Of a stretch of DNA of 34,611 bases, positions 15,665 to 24,700 are shown piece after piece. The stretch is from Gammaproteobacteria bacterium (GTDB lineage: Bacteria; Pseudomonadota; Gammaproteobacteria; Pseudomonadales; Cellvibrionaceae), in NCBI GenBank assembly GCA_005801205.1, contig SYDJ01000057.1:1-34611 (forward strand), read 5' to 3'. Below the pieces are notes generated by a model. It saw only the letters and a list, made by a program, of their open reading frames with translations, was not told the DNA's origin and did not search any database. The position numbers and the translations under genes were made by a program. Position 1 is the stretch's first letter, and each line of letters opens with the position of its first letter.

Positions 15665-17506
15665 TTACGAATCCCAAATAGAATCAAAATCATCATTTTT
15701 GGCCGTCTCTTTAGGTTTACTGGTTGCGAGTGCGCGATAAGTAAATTGACTTATCGCGCCAGTCGCAAATAGGCGACGGGTCAATTGAATGTTCTGCTGT
15801 TCAGTATCTGAGCCATTATTGGTGCGCTTATACAGACGTGCTTTGCTGTATTCGCGAAACGACACTGCATTGGTAATTAAGGTGGCGGGTTGGTTGATGG
15901 CCTTGAGTGGTGGAATTTCTAAAGCGCGCAAATACTCTGAGGAGTCGCCTGTTTTATGAATCATTGCCAAACCGACAGGCGTGGCACTGGCGGCTAACAC
16001 TTGAATGCCCAATTGGGTTGCGCCTTTGGTTTGATTGGCCCAGCGCACTACTCCGAGACTCCAGCGGTTGCGTAATGGGTCACGCAAACCTAGGAGTTCT
16101 CCCGCTTTAACTTGATTGGGGATTTCGTCGCGCCATTCAATGCAATAACCGCCGGGGCTACTGTCGATTAAGGGCACATGATAGATGGGGTTTGCATCTT
16201 TGAATTCTTCAGCTTCTTGTTTTTTAATCGCAAACTCAATTCCATCGGTAGCAATTGACTTCCCCGCGAGGGAGGTTCCAGCAATATCAAAGGCATCATT
16301 CCATGGGTCATCTTTGGTATTTTGCTTGGCTGTGTTTTTTAATTTTACGCCGCGTTTTTGAAAAATAGCCCCCGTGCTATTGTCGGCTGAATGCATGCCG
16401 ATGGTTCTGTTTAAAAAGTGCGTAAAATTCATTTGTCCAGCAAGCTGATAATGGATGTTGCTAAGGCCAACGGCGACATCTAGTGCGCCTTGGCTTTCTT
16501 GGCGTTCAAAGTTGCGCTGCGCCAGTAGGTTCCATGCTTGGATTAAATGTAAAGTTAGCGCAGAGGTGAGCTGTAGCTCGTTGCGTAAGCTTGTGCCCTC
16601 AAGCGTTTCGCTATTGGTGATGGCATTAATTTCAGTGAGCTTTTTGCAAATCTGAACGGTGTTCAGCTCCAGCAGCAGGCTGTTGTCGTCCGCTGTAAAG
16701 CGCGAACGATAAAGTGGCGGACGGTTACTGTTGAGCGCCACCGCGAATAAATTGTCATGGTTGCCTGTTTGTGAATCGTGTAGCTGCGCTAGCGCACTTA
16801 GTTCATTTAAGGCTTCAAAGGTGGAGAGAATTTCGTCTTGGCGCAACTGGTTAGGGCGCGCACAGGCTAGCAGCAAGGCGCGCATATAGGCGAGTGTGAT
16901 TGTGTTGCTGTATTGCAGATGCGGGTAGTCATCTATCACTGTATTTTCAGTAACGCCCAGCTGCAGTGCTATTTGATAGAGTGAGTGTAGTTCTGCCCAA
17001 AGCTGGCCAGAAATAGGGACGTAAAGTTGATAATACCTAAGTAACAATAGGCTTAACCCGGTAATGGCGCGATGAATCGCGAGGGTGAGCAGGTCGGTAT
17101 TGGCGTTAGCTTGGTTGCACAAATCACGGATGGCGACAAGGTAACCATTGATCATATGTTTCTGTAAGGCTTGCGCAATGGTGGCTGTTTTTACCGCGGG
17201 CTCAGGCAGAATCAGTGGTTGGTTAAGAAAGTTTTGGGTTAAGCCTTCAATAGATTGCAAGGTGGAATTACGCAAGCTTTCTAGAATTTGAATACGGTTT
17301 CCGGGAGTGGTTTGAAAGCGGCCAACATCAGGTAGGGCTTGATAAAGTAAGCCGCTGACAAATTGAACTTGAGTGAGTGGCAGTGAGCGAACCCAGGCTT
17401 TTACGCTGGAATCTCGGGTGCCATCACAAAAGCTCAGCTGCGCCAGATCTTGGATGGGCACATTGAGTTGTTGAACCAGTTGTGTTACGGGCTGGAGTTT
17501 TGTCAT
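15665..17506 (-). CDS. Uncharacterised 613-aa protein with PilZ-like C-terminal domain (PA4958-like)
   Basis: The protein is cytoplasmic: no signal peptide or membrane segment is seen. The first 400 residues are mostly helical and match no domain I recognise. Residues about 440-515 read like a PilZ beta-barrel: IDSSPGGYCIEWRD contains the D/NxSxxG motif (Asp448, Ser450, Gly453), followed by KAGELLGLRD, WSLGVVRWANQ and TQLGIQVLA. The RxxxR c-di-GMP clamp that normally precedes it is not evident. In P. aeruginosa the gene beside fimX is PA4958, a large hypothetical protein, and synteny suggests this is its homologue. A role with FimX in c-di-GMP or pilus control is inference. The ATG at 17506 begins MTKLQPVTQ. 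Confidence 0.65.
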   Translation of the reverse strand: MTKLQPVTQLVQQLNVPIQDLAQLSFCDGTRDSSVKAWVRSLPLTQVQFVSGLLYQALPDVGRFQTTPGNRIQILESLRNSTLQSIEGLTQNFLNQPLILPEPAVKTATIAQALQKHMINGYLVAIRDLCNQANANTDLLTLAIHRAITGLSLLLLRYYQLYVPISGQLWAELHSLYQIALQLGVTENTVIDDYPHLQYSNTITLAYMRALLLACARPNQLRQDEILSTFEALNELSALAQLHDSQTGNHDNLFAVALNSNRPPLYRSRFTADDNSLLLELNTVQICKKLTEINAITNSETLEGTSLRNELQLTSALTLHLIQAWNLLAQRNFERQESQGALDVAVGLSNIHYQLAGQMNFTHFLNRTIGMHSADNSTGAIFQKRGVKLKNTAKQNTKDDPWNDAFDIAGTSLAGKSIATDGIEFAIKKQEAEEFKDANPIYHVPLIDSSPGGYCIEWRDEIPNQVKAGELLGLRDPLRNRWSLGVVRWANQTKGATQLGIQVLAASATPVGLAMIHKTGDSSEYLRALEIPPLKAINQPATLITNAVSFREYSKARLYKRTNNGSDTEQQNIQLTRRLFATGAISQFTYRALATSKPKETAKNDDFDSIWDS

Positions 17507-17605
17507 CGCCTTACGACTATCGCTCTGATTATCTGAAAAGTGTTATTACACTATAGCCCAATTATTTGGGTCGGCCTGAGTTCGAGATCTAAGATCTTGC
17601 GTTAT

Positions 17606-18289
17606 TTATTGTTTATTCAAGCTCTTATCGAGTTCAGCCAGTCGTTCAGGCGTGCCAACATCGCTCCAGCCCCCTACATAGACTTGGGCACTAATTCGAT
17701 TGTGCGCTATCCCAAATCGTAAGACTTCGCCTAGCGGAAACTTGTTTCTTTGCAGGGGGTAGTGATTAATCAGGCGTGGGTGAATTAGGCTGATTCCACC
17801 AAAGGTAAATTTGGGTAGGTCTGCATTATCTTCCAGTCGGCCCTGTTGATTGGGTGAGAAGTCACATGTTGGGTGAAAATCTGGGTTAGGGACAAGAATC
17901 AGGTGTGCATCTTCGTCGTCTGGCAGTGAGTAGGCGGCCAGCTTTTCTAGCGGGTAATCTGTCCACACATCACCATTAATAAGAAGAAAGGGTTCGGTGC
18001 CCAAGAGTGGTAGGGCGTGTAATAAAGCGCCTGCCGTTTCCAAGGGTTCAGATTCTTCGGAGTAGGTCACTCTTAGACCAAATGCTTCGCCATTGCCAAG
18101 AAATGCGCGAATCTTATCGCCCAAGTAGGCGAGATTGATAATGACATCGCGCACACCAATGTTTGCTAATGCCTCTAAATGATACTGCAAGAGCGGCTTG
18201 CCGCCTGCGGGGAGCATAGGTTTGGGTAGGTTATCCGTTAAGGGGCGCATACGCTGGCCAAGCCCAGCAGCCAAAATCATGGCTTTCAT
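17606..18289 (-). CDS. murU: N-acetylmuramate alpha-1-phosphate uridylyltransferase MurU
   Basis: MurU converts MurNAc alpha-1-phosphate and UTP to UDP-MurNAc in the recycling route that bypasses MurA and so lowers fosfomycin sensitivity. The 227-residue protein has the nucleotidyltransferase start AMILAAGLGQRMRPLTDNLP with KPMLPAGGKP, LINGDVW for the metal-binding Asp, and the C-terminal GWSDVGTPERL. ATG 18289 is chosen because it has GGAG 7 nt upstream and overlaps the amgK stop as ATGA, implying coupled translation. An upstream in-frame start inside amgK has no support. It is the second gene of an amgK-murU operon divergent from lptD, as in Pseudomonas. Confidence 0.94.
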   Translation of the reverse strand: MKAMILAAGLGQRMRPLTDNLPKPMLPAGGKPLLQYHLEALANIGVRDVIINLAYLGDKIRAFLGNGEAFGLRVTYSEESEPLETAGALLHALPLLGTEPFLLINGDVWTDYPLEKLAAYSLPDDEDAHLILVPNPDFHPTCDFSPNQQGRLEDNADLPKFTFGGISLIHPRLINHYPLQRNKFPLGEVLRFGIAHNRISAQVYVGGWSDVGTPERLAELDKSLNKQ

Positions 18290-19341
18290 TGCGGATCTCC
18301 CGCTTGGCGATAGTCGCTGTACCAAGCGTGTTGCTCTGCAAGCGGTAGGAGTTTGTCGCAGAACCAATCGGCGAAAGGTTTAAATTCAGGGTAGTGTTGG
18401 GCAACTTCTAGTGTGTAGCGAATTACCAATGGCAAATCTTTCAAATAATGGGGCTTACCGTCGCGCAAATTCAGGCGCGCAAATATGCCTAAGACTTTAA
18501 TGTGACGCTGTAGCCCCAGCCAATCGAACCAACGCAGATAGGTTTGTTCGTCGATATCCACATCCAATAAACCTGCGTTGATAGAGGCTTTGCGATATTC
18601 CAATGCCCATGCCGTCACTTGGTTGGCGGGCCAACGGATATAACAATCGCGCAACAACGAGACAACATCATAGGTACAGCCGCCCCAGAGTGCGCCTTGG
18701 AAATCTATAACGCCTAAGGAATTATTACTGCGAATTAACAGATTGCGGGAGTGAAAGTCGCGGTGAACCAAGCATTGTGGTTGGTCTAAAGCCGATTGTT
18801 CTAGGCGTGAAAACAGGGTGCTTAGCATGCCGCTCTCAGTGGCATTAAGGTGATACCCCAAAAGGGCATGGACAAACCACTCGTTAAAGAGGGTGAGCTC
18901 ACGGTGCAGGAGCTCAAGGTCATAACGCGGTACAAGCGCGGGTTGATCAGGGCAAGCGGCTAGGCTGATAAGGCTCGCAAAGGCTTCGCGATAGAGTGTA
19001 TTCACCGTAGTGGGGGTGAGTTGACGGTGCAAAAGTTCATCGCCAAAGTCCTCGACCAAGAGGAAACCTGCGGCCTCATCTGCCGCTAGAATCTTGGGAG
19101 TATTGACCTTGTGTTCGCTTAAATAGCGGGCAAGGGCGACAAATTGACGGCTGTCTTCGGTTTGTGGTGGGGCGTCTACGGCTAACCATTGTGAGGGTGT
19201 GGCAAAGCGAAAATAGCGGCGAAAGCCGGCATCGCTGGCGATGGCTTTTAGTGCGATAGATGTGGGCGTACAGCCGAGCTGAGCGGCAACCCAGAGGCTG
19301 AGTTGTTGTTCGCGCTCATGGGGCGTCAAAGCCTGATACAT
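18286..19341 (-). CDS. amgK: N-acetylmuramate/N-acetylglucosamine kinase AmgK
   Basis: AmgK is a cytoplasmic sugar kinase of the aminoglycoside-phosphotransferase fold. It phosphorylates MurNAc (and GlcNAc) at the anomeric position, feeding MurU. The 351-residue protein shows the catalytic loop VHRDFHSRNLL (Asp195, Asn200), the metal-binding VIDFQGALWG (Asp213) and an N-terminal SDAGFRRYFRF nucleotide-binding region. GGAG lies 6 nt before the ATG. The divergent arrangement with lptD is the same as in Pseudomonas. The product's partner gene overlaps its stop codon by 4 bp. Confidence 0.94.
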   Translation of the reverse strand: MYQALTPHEREQQLSLWVAAQLGCTPTSIALKAIASDAGFRRYFRFATPSQWLAVDAPPQTEDSRQFVALARYLSEHKVNTPKILAADEAAGFLLVEDFGDELLHRQLTPTTVNTLYREAFASLISLAACPDQPALVPRYDLELLHRELTLFNEWFVHALLGYHLNATESGMLSTLFSRLEQSALDQPQCLVHRDFHSRNLLIRSNNSLGVIDFQGALWGGCTYDVVSLLRDCYIRWPANQVTAWALEYRKASINAGLLDVDIDEQTYLRWFDWLGLQRHIKVLGIFARLNLRDGKPHYLKDLPLVIRYTLEVAQHYPEFKPFADWFCDKLLPLAEQHAWYSDYRQAGDPQ

Positions 19342-19567
19342 GGGGGCTCCATAAATAGATAAGGCATAAGAATGGGCGTGATTCTAGCATTGGCTGGAGG
19401 CGGAAATCTCTGTTAAACAGGGCTTCTTAAATGCTTTGGTCTCGCGTGTGTTTTTAATGGGTTTTTTGTTTGTGAAGGATTCGTGGTGAATTCATTCCCT
19501 GCCACCGCTGATTGCAGTAGAATCGCGGCAATTTTTTGCGTAATCCCAAGTTTCTAAGGGTGCGTTG
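19342..19567. promoter_or_regulatory. Divergent promoter region of amgK-murU and lptD
   Basis: The region separates the two divergent operons and must contain both promoters. Toward lptD, a -10-like TAGAAT is at 19518-19523 with a poor -35. I do not find a convincing sigma-E promoter, which controls lptD in E. coli. TAAGGG at 19555-19560 is the ribosome binding site of the leader ORF at 19568. Confidence 0.4.
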
Positions 19568-19633
19568 ATGCTTTTCTGCGTCGCCACTTTTTTACTGATC
19601 TTTGGGAAACCGCTCCAACGAGACAGCTGTTAA
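19568..19633 (+). CDS. Putative 21-codon leader peptide overlapping lptD (TAATG)
   Basis: A short ORF starts MLFCVATFLLIFGK and runs 21 codons. It has a good ribosome binding site (TAAGGG, 7 nt upstream) and its TAA stop shares the final A with the lptD ATG. lptD itself has no visible ribosome binding site, so its translation may depend on ribosomes finishing this ORF. The first dozen residues are hydrophobic. Expression is unproven; the ORF could also be a chance frame. Confidence 0.5.
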   Translation: MLFCVATFLLIFGKPLQRDSC

Positions 19634-22230
19634 TGGCTTTAGCCCCCAAGTTTCCTTTAGCTCCAATGACAATAGGTTTGCGCGCTGCCGGTATGGTGGC
19701 GTTTTTACCGGTATTGGGGTTGCTTTATTCGGCAAATATTTGTGCCGATGACGCTGGCCAAGAGTTGCGTAAAGAATTTGAAGAAACGCAGCATTTAGAT
19801 TGGGTGCCCATAGAGAATTTAACCGAAGCGCAAAAACTAACGGTTCCCAACAGCTGCTGTAAGGGTGCCTATGTGCCGCCGCCCAGAACGGATAGTGATG
19901 CCACTTTGCAGCCAAAAACTGCCCCTTTTCGCTCTCATGCGGATGAACAAATCAGCGAGGCTCAGTCGCGTGTGACCTTCAGCGGTAATGTTTCCATTAC
20001 CCAAGGCAATCGTTCCATTAGTACCGAAAGTGCACTCTATGACAAAGAGACTGGCCAAGCCAAGCTAACCGGCGGTATTCAAGTACGCGATCCTAATGTG
20101 ATGGTCCGCGCGGATTCTGGTGATATTAATTTAGAAACGGGCGATGCCCATTTTGAAAATACCCGTTTCGTGTTCTACGAAAGCCGTATTCACGGTGTTG
20201 CAGGGAGCTTAGAAAGGTTTGGCGACAATGTAATCAATCTTGAGCAAAGCCTAATTAGCAGTTGTGAGCCGGGCGATAAGGCGTGGTCTATTCGGGGTTC
20301 AGAAATTAGCCTGCATCCAGATGAAAATTACGGCACCGCTCAAAATTTTCGGATCAATATTCAGGATATTCCTGTCTTCTATTTACCCTATATTCGTTTT
20401 CCAGTAGGCAATGAGCGTTTGACGGGTTTCTTAATCCCTACCCCGGGCTACAGTAAGCGCAATGGGGCTGAGCTAGCCGTGCCTTTTTATTGGAACATTG
20501 CGCCTAATGCCGATGCGACCTTTACCTCGAACTATCTATCTAATCGCGGCTTTATGCTCGAAACCGATGTTCGCCATCTATCGCATTATTTTGAAACTGA
20601 GCTAAACAGCAGTGTGATCAACAATGATAAAGGCGGCTTTAGTAGCTTCCTCGAAAGCCAAATTGCGCAGGGGCTGCTTACCGAACAAGAGGCCTACCCT
20701 TATCGTGATCACGACCGCTGGTATGCAAAGCTAGAGCAGGTGGGTGGTAAGGGACAGAATTGGTCCACCAGTATCAACTATGCCGATCTTAGCGATAAAG
20801 ATTACCTGCGCGATATGTACAACAGCTCTACGGATTCCAACCGGCAGGCGTTTATTCGCCAAACCGCATCGGCAGACTATCGTTCTGAGCATTGGTTTAG
20901 CGGTATTAAGGTAGATGAATATCGGCTCCTAACAACCACCCAGCTGCCCTACAGAGAACTACCGCGTATTCATGTAGATGGTAATTATCAGGTCAATGAT
21001 TGGGTGTTAAAGCTCAATAATGAATATGTTAATTTTGTGCAAAACCGCTATTTTGCTAGCTCCTTTGCTACCTCAGAAGCACTTGCGCAGTCGCTTGCGA
21101 ATATCATCTATGGCGATCGTATCAATACGGATTACAGCCTGAAGTGGGATAAATCCTATCCTTGGGGTTTTGTAAAACCAGGCCTTGCAGTTAAAGGGTT
21201 GGCGTATCAGTTGGATGGCAAAAGTTTGGTGGCGAGTGCCAATGCTTCCCCTCGCTTTGTTGTGCCTCAGGCCAGTTTGGATGCAGGCCTCTACTTTGAG
21301 CGCGACCTGAGCAATAACTACCTGCAAACCTTGGAGCCAAGAGCCTTTTATTTTTATAGTGGTTACAAAAATCAAGATTCGCTCTACAAGCTCACCCCTA
21401 ATCAGCTGAGCTTTGTGAATTTTGATACCGGCGATCTCACCTTCAACTACAACCAGTTATTCCGCACCACACGCTTCGCGGGCGGAGATCGTCTGGATGA
21501 TGCCAATCAGCTATCCTTGGGTGTTTCTACGGCCTTTTCCTCCAAGCAAACAGGAATAGAGCGTTTGCGTATGAGTATTGGCCAGATTTTCTACGCAAAG
21601 GATCGTCAAGTTCTTGCGTATGATCCTGAGCAAATCGTTAATCAGGCAATTTTGGATGAAAATACGCGCGCTTCCTCCAATTGGGCGGCGCAGGTGAGCG
21701 GCCAGGTTCGCAAGGGGCTTCATGTGAGTGCCGATGCGGCCTACGACCAGCGAGCGGACCGCTTGGAAAATGCCAATGCGGGGCTTCATTATATGGATGA
21801 CTCCTATCGCATCTTTAACCTTACCTACCGCTATGCGCTTAAAGTATTGAATGCAAATCCATCACAACCGGCACTTATTCAACCTCAGTCGATGAATCAG
21901 TTGGATGCTTCGATAATCCTGCCAATCAATAGCCGCTGGAGTATTATCGCGCGCAATAATCGTGATTTTACCCACGGTGTGGAACTAGATACCTTTGCGG
22001 GGCTCGAATACAACGATTGCTGTTACCGAGTTAGGGTGATGGGGCGCCGCTGGTTGCGCGTTGACTACACCACTCCAGATTTCTTTGCCAACTTAAAGAA
22101 TGATGACTTTGAACCAGGCATCATGGTTGAGTTAGAACTTAAAGGGTTGGGCAGTATGGATAAACAAATTGGCAATTTGTTGGAAAAAACGATCACCGGT
22201 TTTACCGAACGCGAAAAAACATTACGCTAA
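19633..22230 (+). CDS. lptD: LPS-assembly outer-membrane protein LptD
   Basis: LptD, with the lipoprotein LptE, inserts lipopolysaccharide into the outer leaflet of the outer membrane. The 865-residue protein has an extended signal peptide (hydrophobic core about 20-35), an OstA/LptA-like jellyroll (about 105-230; RVTFSGNVSITQGNRSISTE, TGGIQVRDPNVMVRADSG) and a large barrel (NFRINIQDIPVFYLPYIRFP onward). Conserved cysteines appear as C37, C75/C76 and the YNDCCYRVRVMG pair near the C-terminus, the residues expected to form LptD's essential disulfides. It heads the lptD-surA-pdxA-rsmA-apaG-apaH cluster. The ATG overlaps the stop of a short leader ORF. Confidence 0.97.
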   Translation: MALAPKFPLAPMTIGLRAAGMVAFLPVLGLLYSANICADDAGQELRKEFEETQHLDWVPIENLTEAQKLTVPNSCCKGAYVPPPRTDSDATLQPKTAPFRSHADEQISEAQSRVTFSGNVSITQGNRSISTESALYDKETGQAKLTGGIQVRDPNVMVRADSGDINLETGDAHFENTRFVFYESRIHGVAGSLERFGDNVINLEQSLISSCEPGDKAWSIRGSEISLHPDENYGTAQNFRINIQDIPVFYLPYIRFPVGNERLTGFLIPTPGYSKRNGAELAVPFYWNIAPNADATFTSNYLSNRGFMLETDVRHLSHYFETELNSSVINNDKGGFSSFLESQIAQGLLTEQEAYPYRDHDRWYAKLEQVGGKGQNWSTSINYADLSDKDYLRDMYNSSTDSNRQAFIRQTASADYRSEHWFSGIKVDEYRLLTTTQLPYRELPRIHVDGNYQVNDWVLKLNNEYVNFVQNRYFASSFATSEALAQSLANIIYGDRINTDYSLKWDKSYPWGFVKPGLAVKGLAYQLDGKSLVASANASPRFVVPQASLDAGLYFERDLSNNYLQTLEPRAFYFYSGYKNQDSLYKLTPNQLSFVNFDTGDLTFNYNQLFRTTRFAGGDRLDDANQLSLGVSTAFSSKQTGIERLRMSIGQIFYAKDRQVLAYDPEQIVNQAILDENTRASSNWAAQVSGQVRKGLHVSADAAYDQRADRLENANAGLHYMDDSYRIFNLTYRYALKVLNANPSQPALIQPQSMNQLDASIILPINSRWSIIARNNRDFTHGVELDTFAGLEYNDCCYRVRVMGRRWLRVDYTTPDFFANLKNDDFEPGIMVELELKGLGSMDKQIGNLLEKTITGFTEREKTLR

Positions 22231-22249
22231 ACAACAAGTGAACAAAATT

Positions 22250-23569
22250 ATGCAAAGTAGATTAACTAAAAAATATTCTCGCCTTTTTATCGCCGCGTTT
22301 TTAATGGTTGGCTCACAGGTGCTGTTAGCGCCACAGGCAATGGCTGCAAAATCCGTTGGTCTGGATCGAGTTGTTGCGATTGTTGATGAAGACGTGGTAC
22401 TGGAGAGTGAATTAAATGATCGTGCTCAATCGGTTTTGCAGCGTTTAAAAGGTCAGTACACAGCGTTGCCAGATGAAGCCGTCTTGCGCAAGCAAGTGCT
22501 TGAACAGTTGATTGTGGAGCGCATTGAAATTGGTTTAGCCAAACGTTACGAAGTTAAGGTGGAAAACGAAGAAATCGATCAAGCGATGGGGCGTATTCTT
22601 GAAAAAAATAAAATGACAGAGGTGCAGTTTGAGTCAGATTTAAAACGCCAAGGCTTATCATTGGCTGGGCTGCGCAATCAAATTCGCGATGAGTTAGCCA
22701 TTAACCATTTGCAGCAAGGTGTGGTGAATAACCGAATCAAAATTACGCCCCAAGAAATTGATAATTTTCTCGCGTCAAGTGACGGCAAGTTTGCCACTTC
22801 ACCGGATTTTCATGTTGGCCATATTTTAATTGCATTGCCAAGCTCAGCTGATGCTGAAGCTATTGCTGCAGCCGAACAAAAGGCTAAAGATATTCATCAA
22901 AAGTTGCAAGCGGGCGCAGACTTTGCACAGCTCGCCATTGCGAACTCTAATGATCAAGCCGCATTACAAGGTGGTGATATAGGCTGGCGTAAACTGGCGC
23001 AATTACCAGAATTGTTTGGCAACCAATTAGCGGGCTTAAAAACGGGTGCGGTAACGGCACCTTTCCGCAGCGGCGCAGGTTTTCATATTCTTAAAAATAT
23101 TGAACAGCGCGGTGGCGGCCAACAGTTAATTGAACAGACTCATGCACGTCATATCTTGGTTAAAACCTCTGAAATTACGGATGACAACCAAGCCCGCGAA
23201 AAATTGTTGGCGCTAAAAGAGCGAATTGAAAAAGGTGAAGATTTCGTCAAGCTCGCTAAAGAAAATTCAGAAGACACCGGTTCTATGTTAAGTGGTGGTG
23301 ATTTAGGTTGGTCGTCGCCCGGCATGTTTGTGGCTGCCTTTGAAGAAACATTGGCGAACACCCCTATAGGCAAAGTGAGCCGTCCGTTCAAGAGTCAATT
23401 CGGCTGGCACATCCTAGAAGTTTTAGAGCGTCGCAAAGAGGATATGAGCGAGCAAGTGAAACGTAACCAAGCGCAAAATATGATTCGCTCGCGTCGTTTT
23501 GATGAAGAGTTTCAATTGTGGCTCACGCAAATCCGCGAAGATGCCTTTGTTGAAATTAAACTGAACTAA
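22250..23569 (+). CDS. surA: Periplasmic chaperone / peptidyl-prolyl isomerase SurA
   Basis: SurA escorts unfolded outer-membrane proteins, including LptD, to the BAM complex. The 439-residue protein has a signal peptide (about 1-32, ending AMA-AKS), an N-terminal chaperone domain (LDRVVAIVDEDVVLESEL), two parvulin domains (starting near HVGHILIALP and HARHILVKTSE, each with a GGDxGW motif) and the C-terminal helix. ATG 22250 is chosen because it is the first codon giving a normal signal peptide; GTG 22238 is an alternative. The gene begins 19 bp after lptD, so cotranscription is likely. Confidence 0.96.
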   Translation: MQSRLTKKYSRLFIAAFLMVGSQVLLAPQAMAAKSVGLDRVVAIVDEDVVLESELNDRAQSVLQRLKGQYTALPDEAVLRKQVLEQLIVERIEIGLAKRYEVKVENEEIDQAMGRILEKNKMTEVQFESDLKRQGLSLAGLRNQIRDELAINHLQQGVVNNRIKITPQEIDNFLASSDGKFATSPDFHVGHILIALPSSADAEAIAAAEQKAKDIHQKLQAGADFAQLAIANSNDQAALQGGDIGWRKLAQLPELFGNQLAGLKTGAVTAPFRSGAGFHILKNIEQRGGGQQLIEQTHARHILVKTSEITDDNQAREKLLALKERIEKGEDFVKLAKENSEDTGSMLSGGDLGWSSPGMFVAAFEETLANTPIGKVSRPFKSQFGWHILEVLERRKEDMSEQVKRNQAQNMIRSRRFDEEFQLWLTQIREDAFVEIKLN

Positions 23570-23583
23570 CGAAAGAATACTCC

Positions 23584-23654
23584 AAACGCGGCTAGACAAG
23601 TTTTATTGACAGACTCAGGTTTGTTTAATGAATGACTTTGTTGAAGCCGCGTTT
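23584..23654 (+). repeat. Long-loop inverted repeat between surA and pdxA
   Basis: AAACGCGGCT (23584-23593) and AGCCGCGTTT (23645-23654) are perfect inverted copies 51 nt apart, with a further ACAA/TTGT pairing inside. The right arm is followed by TTGATTTT. It could form a terminator or processing hairpin in the 129-bp gap between surA and pdxA. Confidence 0.45.
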
Positions 23655-23698
23655 TGATTTTATAGCAATTCAAAATATTGATTTTGTGAGAGGTTTCG

Positions 23699-24697
23699 AT
23701 GGCAACATGTTTCCGCATTGCCTTAACGCCCGGTGAGCCAGCAGGTATAGGCCCAGATTTAGCAGTAGCCTTAGCGCAACAGGCGCAGCCCCATGAAATT
23801 GTTGCTATTGCTGATCCTGAATTATTGCAAGAACGTGCGCGCTTGTTGGGGTTACCCTTGCAAATTCGCACAGTAAATTTTGCCGACGCACCTAAGCCAT
23901 CAGTGGCGGGTGAACTTACTGTTTTGCCTATCCCCTTGGGCGCAGCGGTTAAAGCGGGCGAGTTAAACATTCAAAACGCTGGTTATATTTTGCAAACACT
24001 GGATGCTGCGATTAGCGGTTGTATTGCCGGTGATTTTGCTGCCTTGGTAACTGGCCCAGTTCATAAAAGTGTGATTAATGATGCGGGCATAGCGTTCAGT
24101 GGCCACACTGAATACCTTGCGGATAAAACATCTACCGAAAAAGTGGTGATGATGTTGGCGACTCAGGGCTTACGTGTTGCCTTGGCAACAACGCATTTGC
24201 CTCTGAAAGATGTTGCTGCTGCGATTAACGAAAAAGAATTGATGCAAGTGATTACTATTTTGCATCGCGATTTACAGCAGCAATTTGGTATAGCGCAACC
24301 CAGAATTTATGTGTGTGGGTTGAATCCTCACGCAGGTGAGGGCGGTCATTTAGGTCGCGAAGAAATTGAGATTATCGAACCGACGTTAGAAAAGTTACGC
24401 GCCCAGGGCATCAATCTTATTGGCCCGCTGCCAGCAGATACCTTATTTACGCCTAAGTATTTGGTTCACGCCGATGCGGTTTTAGCGATGTATCACGATC
24501 AAGGTTTACCGGTTTTAAAATACAAAGGTTTTGGTCAAGCCGTGAACGTGACTTTAGGCTTGCCGATTATTCGCACCTCGGTAGATCACGGCACGGCTTT
24601 GGATTTAGCTGCAACGGGCAAAGCCGATTTAGGTAGCTTGCGCACCGCGCTCTGTTACGCAATTGACATGGTAGAGGCGCGCCAACGAGCGCAATAG
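23699..24697 (+). CDS. pdxA: 4-hydroxythreonine-4-phosphate dehydrogenase PdxA
   Basis: PdxA oxidises 4-phosphooxy-L-threonine in the pyridoxal 5'-phosphate pathway, using NAD and a divalent metal. At 332 residues it has family length. The three metal-ligand histidines are in place and at the same numbers as in E. coli PdxA: His166 (THLPL), His211 (NPHAGEGG) and His266 (YHDQGLP). The start [11 protein letters not shown] and the SGHTEYLAD block are also typical. GAGAGG lies about 6 nt before the ATG. It is followed by rsmA with only 3 bp between, so the two are surely cotranscribed. Confidence 0.97.
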   Translation: MATCFRIALTPGEPAGIGPDLAVALAQQAQPHEIVAIADPELLQERARLLGLPLQIRTVNFADAPKPSVAGELTVLPIPLGAAVKAGELNIQNAGYILQTLDAAISGCIAGDFAALVTGPVHKSVINDAGIAFSGHTEYLADKTSTEKVVMMLATQGLRVALATTHLPLKDVAAAINEKELMQVITILHRDLQQQFGIAQPRIYVCGLNPHAGEGGHLGREEIEIIEPTLEKLRAQGINLIGPLPADTLFTPKYLVHADAVLAMYHDQGLPVLKYKGFGQAVNVTLGLPIIRTSVDHGTALDLAATGKADLGSLRTALCYAIDMVEARQRAQ

Positions 24698-24700
24698 ATA

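Noticed and set aside
23566-23970. 134-codon frame antisense to the start of pdxA
   Set aside because: It crosses the surA-pdxA gap and the beginning of a strongly conserved gene; no domain pattern.
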